Below, one piece after another: positions 1-8,239 of a DNA stretch of 55,703 nt. The translations under genes were made by a program, and so were the position numbers. The stretch is taken from positions 1-55,703 of the forward strand of contig JAQXPH010000014.1 of NCBI GenBank assembly GCA_029100545.1, in the 5' to 3' direction. Origin of the DNA: a bacterium. GTDB lineage: Bacteria; Bacillota_I; Bacilli_A; RF39; UBA660. The first letter of the stretch is position 1. Every line of letters starts with the position of its first letter. The notes below the pieces were generated by a model, which saw only the letters and a list, made by a program, of their open reading frames with translations, ran no database searches and was not told the origin of the DNA.

Positions 1-159
1 TCCATCATCTACATAATAATCAACTAATTTATATTCTTTATGTTCTTTTAAATAATTATCTATAATTTGTCTTTGATTAATTATACTATTAGATTCTTTT
101 TCATTATTATATTCTTCTTTTGATAAACGAAGATATGCTGCTACTTTATATTTTTGTAT
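1..159 (-). CDS. Serine recombinase, N-terminal part, truncated by window edge
   Basis: Reverse frame reads IQKYKVAAYLRLSKEEYNNEKESNSIINQRQIIDNYLKEHKEYKLVDYYVDDG, typical resolvase N-terminus; no ATG/GTG/TTG in frame. Confidence 0.7.
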   Translation of the reverse strand, partial: MQKYKVAAYLRLSKEEYNNEKESNSIINQRQIIDNYLKEHKEYKLVDYYVDDG

Positions 160-180
160 TACTAATCACCTCTTTCATCG

Positions 181-683
181 TTATTTTATTTCCTCAAGTT
201 GCTTATTTTCTTTGTTTTCTAATTGTTTCTTTTCTCTTTCTGGTTCTTTCAAACTCTTTTTAGGTGTTGGCATTTCTTCAGGCATCATACCACCAATATC
301 TGCAATTGCACGTCTCACTTTTTTACCAACTTCATAATGTACGTCTTTCGCTTCTTTTTCACCTTGTACATTATCTTTTAACAGTTTTTGTTTAGTTTGA
401 TTTATCCTAAATAAATTAGCAACTAACTCATCTTCATTCATATTATCTAAAATATCTTCTCTATAGCGTAATTTTTTTCTTTTAAAAATATCATCAGCAG
501 TTTCTCCGTTATATAATCCTTTATATCCTGCATTATGAAATTCAGCCATGTTTTTAACACCAGCAGCTGAAGCAACTCTTTGAAGTGTATAGTTACCTTG
601 CTTTGTTAATTTTCTTTGATAAAATCTTTTTTTCATCATCTGATAGCGAATCATATTCTTGTTCAGTTATTTCTTGTTTTCTT
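181..683 (-). pseudogene. dinD: DinD (DNA-damage-inducible protein D), C-terminal half separated from its N-terminus by an inserted element
   Basis: QEITEQEYDSLSDDEKRFYQRKLTKQGNYTLQRVASAAGVKNMAEFHNAGYKGLYNG... resembles DinD C-terminus; frame stays open upstream of the listed ORF to the att core. Confidence 0.85.
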
Positions 684-2357
684 GCTTGGTACAAATGACA
701 AATTATTAAATTTATATTCAGTACCAATTTTTAGAATAAATCTTATTACATTATTGTTGACATTACCATCTTTATCTTTTTCACCTATAATTATTTTTTC
801 TACTAAATTATCAAACTGAACATCATCAAATTCATCAATAAGCTGTTCTTCTTCATAAATGATTTTTTCTATGCTTTTAAGTTGTTTAGATAAATCTTTA
901 TTTTGCATTTCATTATATTCTAGTTGTTGAATTTGACTGTTTAATATTTTAATTTTATCATTTATCTCTTTTTCTTTTTCATTATAGATGTCTTTATTTT
1001 CAATGTTATCTAGTTTTAAATCAATTAAATTAGATAATCTTTTTTGTAAAGTTTGTACTTCTTCATAAAGTTTATTTAATTCTTTTTTATTATCTTCATC
1101 AGTTATTGTCTCTTTTATTGCATTTATTAACTTATCTTTTGTTTTATGCTTTTTTTCTATAATTGAATTATAAACTTTAACAAATAATTCTTTCAAGACT
1201 TCTTCTCTAATTGTTAACGATTCAGAGCATTTTTCTTTTAACGAAACTTTATTATAACAAGACCAATAGAAATATTGTTTTTCTTTTTTATTACCACTTG
1301 TTCTATGAACATAATTTGAACCACATATACCACATTCAATTTTAGAACTAAAAGTATATCTATAACAATAATGTTTAGAATGTTGACATTTACCAGACAA
1401 CTCATTTCTTCACTTATTTAATAATTCTTGGCATTTATTCCAAACTTCTCTTGATATAATCGGTATATGATGATCTTTAACATAATATTTTTCTTTTTCT
1501 CCAAAATTTATATTTCTTTTGTGAGTTAAAGGACTAACTACATAAGTCTTTTGCCCTAGATAATCACCAACATACTTTTCATTTTTTATAATATTTCCTA
1601 CTTGATTAGAACGAAATTCATTACCTTTTTCAGTTTTAAATCCTTGTTCTTTTAGTTTATTTGCAATAATCCTTGTTCCAAGTCCATCAGCATACCAATT
1701 AAATATTTTTCTTACAACTTCGGCTTGTTCTTCATTTATCTCTAATTCTTTTGTTTGCTTATTCCAATTATAACCATAACATTTAACATTTCCAACAAAC
1801 TCTCCACGTTTCATTTTAGATTTTAAACCTAATTTAACATTTTGAGATATTGATTCACTTTCAGCTTGAGCAAACATACTACAAAGCCCTAAAAACATTT
1901 CGCTTTCAGTATCTATTGTGTGTATATTTTCTTTTTCAAAATATACATCAACGTTATGTTCCCTTAATTCTCGAACATTATTTAAAGTATCAACTACATT
2001 TCTAGCAAATCTTGATATTGATTTTGTAATGATAATATCAATTTTACCATTTAAAGCATCATTTACCATTCTTTGAAATTCTGTTCTGTGTTTTACTTGT
2101 GTTCCACTTATTCCTTCATCAGCATATATCCCAACAAATTTCCAAGCTGGATTAGAGTTAATTTTTTCAGTATAATATTTAATTTGTGATGAATAACTTG
2201 TTAATTGTTCTTCACTATCCGTACTTACTCTTGCATAAGCACAAACTTTTTTTAATTTCTTTTCAGTATTGATTTCTTCGGTTATGAGATTATTTGCTTT
2301 AATAATCTCTACCTTAGTCATTTTACCTCTCTTTCTTTGTTTTATTTGACATTTCAT
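663..2357 (-). pseudogene. Large serine recombinase, split by one in-frame TGA (ORFs 1410-2357 and 663-1400)
   Basis: KKVCAYARVSTDSEEQ...YADEGISGT...ITKSISRFARN...; zinc-ribbon IECGICGS; both ORFs in the same frame with LNK-TGA-RNELSGKCQHSKH at the joint. Confidence 0.85.
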
Positions 2358-2414
2358 TTTATGGCATGTCCTCGTATATAATTATACCTTATTTTTTAAT
2401 AATTCTGTAGCCTT

Positions 2415-2633
2415 TTAATAGAATTTGCTTATTTTTTCTTTTAATATATAATATTGTTTTTCTGTAATTAATTTTAAATTTAATAATTTTGATATTATTG
2501 ATAAATTAATAGTTTCATCTATAATATTTTCTATTTCTAATTGTGTTAAATTTTTAGTATCTATAATAGTTTCCCCTTTCTTTTTTAGTTTTAATAATAA
2601 TTTTTCATAAATAATCTCATTCCCTTCTTTCAA
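2415..2633 (-). CDS. Small protein with SHOCT-like C-terminus (element accessory)
   Basis: 72 aa, ends LLNLKLITEKQYYILKEKISKFY. Confidence 0.5.
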   Translation of the reverse strand: MKEGNEIIYEKLLLKLKKKGETIIDTKNLTQLEIENIIDETINLSIISKLLNLKLITEKQYYILKEKISKFY

Positions 2634-2635
2634 TA

Positions 2636-2905
2636 CTATTTAAATTCTTCTAATAACTCTTTCATCTCTAAATATTCTTTTTCAGTTGGTTCTTCTTTTT
2701 CACATCTTTTACCATTCCAAACCATAACACCATCAGGATCATATCTAATATGTGGTGCTTTTCTACCATTTGTTATATCATCATAATTGTCTGCAATGTC
2801 ATTAATTGTTATAAAACTTTGTATTTTATTATTAGATGAATAAGAGTTTAAATAACCTTTAACATAAACTCTATTACCTTTAATAAAAAAACTTATATAT
2901 TGCAT
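2636..2905 (-). CDS. Hypothetical protein
   Basis: 89 aa ORF in tandem with neighbours. Confidence 0.5.
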   Translation of the reverse strand: MQYISFFIKGNRVYVKGYLNSYSSNNKIQSFITINDIADNYDDITNGRKAPHIRYDPDGVMVWNGKRCEKEEPTEKEYLEMKELLEEFK

Positions 2906-2944
2906 AAATATCTCTTTTAATATTTAAATTAAAATAACTTTTCC

Positions 2945-3184
2945 CTATATTTCTAATTCGTATGATTTATCATAATCATTATAAATAACTTCTTTATTTT
3001 GCTTATCATATTCAAAGCAAAGTATTTCATTATATTTATCTATTACTTTAATTTTATTTCTATTAAGTAAGTATAAATCAAAATTATCAGTATTTAAATT
3101 ATCTTTTAAATATCTTAATATATAAAATTGTTCTATTGTATCTACTTTATCTTTTAATATATCTTCTTCACTTAATAATCTCAT
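2945..3184 (-). CDS. Hypothetical protein
   Basis: 79 aa ORF in tandem. Confidence 0.45.
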   Translation of the reverse strand: MRLLSEEDILKDKVDTIEQFYILRYLKDNLNTDNFDLYLLNRNKIKVIDKYNEILCFEYDKQNKEVIYNDYDKSYELEI

Positions 3185-3400
3185 TTAATCTCTCCTTTCC
3201 TTCAATTTTTGAAACAAAAAAACTCGTATCATCTACAAGTCATTATTCTAAAAAAACATTACTAAATTTGACCTAATTCTTATTGTTATTTTAATTATAA
3301 TTCAGGTAATTTCACTTTTCTTTAACCTATCATATCTAACCTCACTTTCTATTAAAAACACTAAATTTTACACCTTTTTAATTTCAACAGGATATGGGAC

Positions 3401-3560
3401 TTGCACCAATTTTTAACAAAAGCCTTATTTTATAAGCCTTTTTACCAGAATTTTTGGTGCAAATTTTTTTTTGCACTTGCAAAAAAGCATACCTTCGTAT
3501 GCAAAAGGTATGCTAAATTTTTATTTTTCCCTTATTTTATAAGAAAAAAAGGTATGCAAA
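3401..3560. repeat. Dense palindrome/direct-repeat block (possible origin or transfer region)
   Basis: TTGCACCAA/TTGGTGCAA inverted repeat; CCTTATTTTATAAG twice; GCATACC/GGTATGC several times. Confidence 0.55.
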
Positions 3561-3684
3561 CAAGCAAAAATATTTATAACTTGAATAATTTAAATACAAT
3601 TATTTCAAGTTTACCATATTATAACACCATGCTTGTTTAATGCAAGTCTTTTTTATGTCAAACTTATGTTAAAGTGTGCTAAAT

Positions 3685-4030
3685 TTAAGACAATTTATGT
3701 AATTTTTGTTTTATACTATTTACCAACAATAACTGTGGATAAATACTTTTTTTTATACTATCTTCTTTTGGATCAAAATTTTCATAAAGTTTCATTTCAA
3801 TGGTAGCCATTGTTGAATAATCTTCTTTTGTAAATAACTTTATATTAATGTTTTCTTCATTACATAATGTAATTAAATCTTTTAAAGAAAATGATACATT
3901 ATTTAGTTTTTCTAATTCAGTAATATCATTAAAATTAATACAATTATCATTACAAATTATATCGCCATCTTCATTAATTACTTCTTTACAAAATGCAGAA
4001 TTATTTAAATCAACATAGAAAGTTAGTGTC
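3685..4030 (-). pseudogene. Gene remnant without start codon
   Basis: Open frame TLTFYVDLNNSAFCKEVINEDGDIICNDNCINFNDITELEKLNNVSFSLKDLITLCNEENINIKLFTKEDYSTMATIEMKLYENFDPKED...KLHKLS*; no start near its N-terminus. Confidence 0.5.
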
Positions 4031-4193
4031 TACTTAGAAAATATGTTATTATCAAAAAATAAATAAATCTTAAAAGTGCATAAAATATATATAATGATGA
4101 ACCAAAGATAAGAACTATTATTATTAATTTTATTTCTAATCCGTTGAAACTGTTTATCGCATTAATAATAGAAAATAGTTTTTGTGTTTTCAT
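4023..4193 (-). CDS. Small predicted membrane protein (56 aa)
   Basis: MKTQKLFSIINAINSFNGLEIKLIIIVLIFGSSLYIFYALLRFIYFLIITYFLSRH*; below the ORF-track size cutoff. Confidence 0.5.
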   Translation of the reverse strand: MKTQKLFSIINAINSFNGLEIKLIIIVLIFGSSLYIFYALLRFIYFLIITYFLSRH

Positions 4194-4215
4194 TTCTTAT
4201 CTACCAAACTCATCC

Positions 4216-4395
4216 CTAATTTTTTTTCTTATCTCTAATTTTTTCTTCTATTTTATCTTTTTGTTTATTCATTTTAGAAAGCATATCTAAATCTTTATCC
4301 GTTTGTTCGTGCATCTCTCTTACTATTCTTTCAAATTCTGTCCAATCAAATCTACTATCTTCTTTTCTACTTAAATAAAAAAATATTATAAGCAT
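4216..4395 (-). CDS. Small protein (59 aa), hydrophobic N-terminus plus charged coiled-coil-like tail
   Basis: MLIIFFYLSRKEDSRFDWTEFERIVREMHEQTDKDLDMLSKMNKQKDKIEEKIRDKKKN*. Confidence 0.45.
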   Translation of the reverse strand: MLIIFFYLSRKEDSRFDWTEFERIVREMHEQTDKDLDMLSKMNKQKDKIEEKIRDKKKN

Positions 4396-4435
4396 AGGAA
4401 CGCATTACCGTGGTACCATCCTATTTTATAATATT
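4382..4435 (-). promoter_or_regulatory. T-box antiterminator/terminator-like element
   Basis: Minus strand AATATTATAAAATAGGATGGTACCACGGTAATGCGTTCCTATGCTTATAATATTTTTTT, close to T-box core AGGGTGGNACCGCG...CGTCCCT. Confidence 0.65.
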
Positions 4436-4617
4436 ACTATTATCTTTTATTCTTAACGCGAATTAACGGTTTATCTTGTATTTTATTATATTGTCTTGAT
4501 TCATTTTCATCAACCATGAATTTTCTAATTACTAATAATATAACTAGTTTGTTTGCTAAATATGGTTTTGTGATAGCAAATATTTTTTGATTAGTCAAGG
4601 TTATTTAACTAATCTTT

Positions 4618-6093
4618 TTACTTTCTCAAAGTTTTTGAATAAGAATTTTTTGTTTGAGGAAATAATACTACATCTCTTAGTGAGGGACTATTTGTTAATA
4701 AAGCTACTAAGCGATCAATTCCCATACCTAAACCAGACATTGGAGGCATACCATGTTCCATAGCAAGTAAAAAACTTTCATCTAATTCCATTGCCTCTTC
4801 ATCTCCATTCATTTTATCTTTCATCTGTTTTTCAAATTCTTCTCTTTGTTTTATTGGATTAACTAATTCAGAGTAACATTTGGCCAATTCCCATGAATTT
4901 ACAATAATTTGAAACATATCTAGTACTCTTGAATCAATATCATTTGGCCTTGCTAATGGAACCATATACGACGGATAATCATACATAATAGTTGGTTGAA
5001 TAATATATGGTCTTATTTTCTTTTTGAATATTAAATCTATTATTGAAGACATTGAACTTAGGTTATCAAGTTCTTTTTCAGTAAAAATATTATTTGATTT
5101 TAAGATTGCTTTAACTTCATTAACATCTTCAAAATCTAAAATATTATGATTTAAAAAATTACTCACTTCTTCAATATAACTTACTTTATCAAATTTTGAA
5201 AAATCTAAATTTATTCCTTGATAATCAAATTTTAAATCACCTATTGTAGTTCCTACTAAATATTTTAATAGTTCAATTGAAAAATCCATATTCTTCAAGT
5301 AATCCCAATATGCAGCATACCATTCTATCATTGTAAATTCTTGTAAATGTGAACTATCCATCCCTTCATTTCTAAAATTTTTGCCAATTTCAAAAACTTT
5401 ATCAAATCCTGCAGCGACTGCCTTTTTTAAATATAATTCTGGTGCTATCCTTAAATAAAAATCTTCATTTAAAGAATTATGATGAGTAATAAATGGCCTT
5501 GCATTGGCACCACACGCTATATTTTGTAATATCGGTGTTTCTAATTCAACAAATCCATTGTTTTGTAAATATTCTCTTAAAGATTTTAAAATCAAAATTC
5601 TTTGTTTAAATGCATTCCTACTATTTTCATTAGAAATAATATCCAAATATCTTTGGTTTACAATAGTTTCTGGATCACTAACCCCATGAAATTTTTCTGC
5701 TAAAGGTCTTAAACTTTTTGATAATAATGTTACATTATCGCATCTTACAGTTTTTTCTCCAGTTTTTGTAGTATAAACATTTCCTTTAACACCAATAAAA
5801 TCTCCTATATCTAGCATTTTTTTTATTTCATTGTATTTTTCTCCTAGTTCATTTTTTGATATGGATATTTGTAAAGTTCCATTAATATCATACAATTTAA
5901 TAAATGCAAATTTACCAAAATCTCTATAACTAATTATTCTTCCACATACAGATACATTTTTTCCATCTTCTAAGTTTTTTGCTTCACTTAGTTCTATATC
6001 TCTATCAAATTTTTCTGCATAAGCAACTTTTTCTTGTTTTTGCATATTTTCTAATTTTTCTTTTCTTACTTCAAATTCACTATTTAAACTCAT
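4618..6093 (-). CDS. lysS: Class II lysyl-tRNA synthetase, divergent paralog
   Basis: GANARPFITHHN, LRIAPELYLKKAVAAGFDKVFEIGKNFRNEG, GMPPMSGLGMGIDRL. Confidence 0.9.
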   Translation of the reverse strand: MSLNSEFEVRKEKLENMQKQEKVAYAEKFDRDIELSEAKNLEDGKNVSVCGRIISYRDFGKFAFIKLYDINGTLQISISKNELGEKYNEIKKMLDIGDFIGVKGNVYTTKTGEKTVRCDNVTLLSKSLRPLAEKFHGVSDPETIVNQRYLDIISNENSRNAFKQRILILKSLREYLQNNGFVELETPILQNIACGANARPFITHHNSLNEDFYLRIAPELYLKKAVAAGFDKVFEIGKNFRNEGMDSSHLQEFTMIEWYAAYWDYLKNMDFSIELLKYLVGTTIGDLKFDYQGINLDFSKFDKVSYIEEVSNFLNHNILDFEDVNEVKAILKSNNIFTEKELDNLSSMSSIIDLIFKKKIRPYIIQPTIMYDYPSYMVPLARPNDIDSRVLDMFQIIVNSWELAKCYSELVNPIKQREEFEKQMKDKMNGDEEAMELDESFLLAMEHGMPPMSGLGMGIDRLVALLTNSPSLRDVVLFPQTKNSYSKTLRK

Positions 6094-6155
6094 TTTATCA
6101 AAACCTCCTATAATACAATCAAATAATTTTATGTAAATTCATTGATTTGCGTGTT

Positions 6156-6184
6156 ATGTTAGCATAGTAAATATTTGTTGTCAA
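6156..6184 (-). promoter_or_regulatory. Putative promoter for lysS
   Basis: TTGACA (6184-6179), 17 nt, TAACAT (6161-6156). Confidence 0.5.
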
Positions 6185-6224
6185 TTAATTTATGATAATT
6201 TATGATTAATTTCTTTGACAAATT

Positions 6225-6326
6225 GTTACTATTCACAGTCTAACTAAATTTAATCACGACTAAAAATGTTGATAGATTAATATAGAAATTTACATCAAAT
6301 TAATTAATCAGATTGTGAATAGTAAC
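6225..6326. repeat. 13-bp perfect inverted repeat flanking ~76 bp
   Basis: GTTACTATTCACA (6225-6237) / TGTGAATAGTAAC (6314-6326). Confidence 0.7.
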
Positions 6327-6362
6327 GACAAAGTAATTCTCAAAGTAAATGCAACCCCTTTT

Positions 6363-6881
6363 TTATTTAAAATCTCTCCATATTTCACTTTGTCGTGGTT
6401 CTTCTGAATTTTGGTATTTACCCTTATATAAGTCTGCTTCTCCAAATACTTTCCAAAACATTACTTGCCCTATTTTCATTCCTTTATAAATTTTAACTGG
6501 TTGCGTTGCACAAAACTGCAATGTTAATTTTCCTTTGAAACCAATATCTACTAAATCAGAAGTTATTTGTACAAATAAACCTAATCTTCCAGTAGAACTA
6601 CGTCCTGTTATTATTGGGACATAATAATCGCTTCCGATAATTTCTTTAGTACATCCTAAATATAATTTGTTAGGTTCTAATATCATACCATCATTTGGTA
6701 TTTCTATTGTTTTTGTTTTAATTTTCTTTTTAGCGTCTAAAATTTCTTCTTCATATACCTTTATATAATCATCTAATGTATAATTATAACTATTTGGATT
6801 TATATTCTCATTATTAAAAGGATAAATTATTATCTTTTTATTTTCTACTTCTTCTTTTATTTTATTACCTGATAAAATCAT
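6363..6881 (-). CDS. Dcd/dUTPase-superfamily protein (second paralog)
   Basis: ITGRSSTGRLGLFVQITSDLVDIGFKGKLTLQFCATQPVKIYKGMKIGQVMFW. Confidence 0.85.
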   Translation of the reverse strand: MILSGNKIKEEVENKKIIIYPFNNENINPNSYNYTLDDYIKVYEEEILDAKKKIKTKTIEIPNDGMILEPNKLYLGCTKEIIGSDYYVPIITGRSSTGRLGLFVQITSDLVDIGFKGKLTLQFCATQPVKIYKGMKIGQVMFWKVFGEADLYKGKYQNSEEPRQSEIWRDFK

Positions 6882-7408
6882 TTCATACCTCCTGATTCAT
6901 AGAATTTACTAACTTCTGCACTTAAGTATTTATTATATTTTCCATTTTTATAGTTTAATGTAGTATCTCCCTCGATACACCAAAAAGTTACTTGTCCTAT
7001 TTTCATCATAGGATAAATTTTAAGTGGTTGTACAACACGAAGTTCCAGTGTCCAACAATGATTACAGCCAACATGTCCTAGTGGTGCTGTTACTTGTAAA
7101 AATAATCCAAGTCTTCCTACTGAACTACGACCAATTAATTGTGTTACATATTTTGAACTTCCTATTTTTTCATAAGTAGACCCTAAATATAATTTGTTTG
7201 GTTGTAAGATATAACCCTCTTTTGGTATTTTTATTTTTTTAATATTAGTTTTTTTTGCTGGATCAATAATATTATCAGTTATTTCATATATAGTATCTGC
7301 TAATCTGTAATTATAACTATTTGGATTCAATAAATTATCACTATAAGGAACAATGCTTATATTATCATTTAATACTTCTTCTTTTATTTTTAATCCACTC
7401 AATATCAT
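6878..7408 (-). CDS. Dcd/dUTPase-superfamily protein (first paralog)
   Basis: LIGRSSVGRLGLFLQVTAPLGHVGCNHCWTLELRVVQPLKIYPMMKIGQVTFW. Confidence 0.85.
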   Translation of the reverse strand: MILSGLKIKEEVLNDNISIVPYSDNLLNPNSYNYRLADTIYEITDNIIDPAKKTNIKKIKIPKEGYILQPNKLYLGSTYEKIGSSKYVTQLIGRSSVGRLGLFLQVTAPLGHVGCNHCWTLELRVVQPLKIYPMMKIGQVTFWCIEGDTTLNYKNGKYNKYLSAEVSKFYESGGMK

Positions 7409-7417
7409 TATTACCTC

Positions 7418-8239
7418 TTAAAATAGTTCTACATATCTATTTGGATAAATATTTTTACGATATCTTAATACAATTACACTGTATCCAAAATATTTATGTA
7501 GTTCGTTACATATATTCTTTATTTCATACATTCTTTGATACATATACTCTATGATTTCTTCATCAGTTATATTATGGAATTTACATGCTGTGTTTATAGT
7601 GTCTCTACTATATTTTTCCATTTGTTCTTCTGTTTCTGGAATTATTTCTTTTCTATTTTCGTATAAAACTTCAAAGTTTTCATAGGGTTTTATTGCCTCG
7701 TAATAATCAAAATTAGTTGGGTTGATTTCTATCACTTTTTTTGTTTTTTCTATTAAGTCTTTTGGGAGTTTATCACCTTTTAGATAATATGGCGAAACTA
7801 AAATCATACCATCATCTTCTAGTAATTCTTTTAAATTGTTTATCATTTTTTCAGGATTTTCAAAAAATCCTAAGGCTGCTCCTAAAATTATGTGTGTAAA
7901 TTTTTTTTCTGATTTATAATCACAAGCATCCATACAAATGTATTCTAAATCTAGATTTTTTGCATATAATTGATGATTAAATTGTGCTCTTTCTACTGAT
8001 GATGAACATATATCTATACCTACTGCACTGCACCCTGTTATTCTTGCAATTTCTCTTGAAGAAAAACCTGTTGTTGAAGCAATTTCAAGAATTCTAGAAT
8101 CCTTATTTATTCTTGAAAATATTGCCCACTCGTTCAAAGTTACAAATGAGCCTGGTGGAATATTCCATTGATGTGCAAATGAAATAAATTCAGTATAAGG
8201 CATCTTTTTTAAATCTTCAATTTTTATTCTATTTTCCAT
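7418..8239 (-). CDS. Class I SAM-dependent methyltransferase
   Basis: RILEIASTTGFSSREIARITGCSAVGIDICSSSVERA...ILGAALGFFENPEKMINNLKELLEDDGMILVSPYY. Confidence 0.85.
   Translation of the reverse strand: MENRIKIEDLKKMPYTEFISFAHQWNIPPGSFVTLNEWAIFSRINKDSRILEIASTTGFSSREIARITGCSAVGIDICSSSVERAQFNHQLYAKNLDLEYICMDACDYKSEKKFTHIILGAALGFFENPEKMINNLKELLEDDGMILVSPYYLKGDKLPKDLIEKTKKVIEINPTNFDYYEAIKPYENFEVLYENRKEIIPETEEQMEKYSRDTINTACKFHNITDEEIIEYMYQRMYEIKNICNELHKYFGYSVIVLRYRKNIYPNRYVELF

Noticed and set aside
1400-1410. TGA as tryptophan (genetic code 4)
   Set aside because: Standard-code ORFs are full length and in proportion throughout, and the AlaRS-like gene appears to end at TGA; one TGA in a decaying recombinase is better explained by mutation.
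3401-3640. ORF of 79 aa on plus strand
   Set aside because: Falls in a palindrome/repeat block; translation is F/K/Y-rich and reflects AT-rich repeats.
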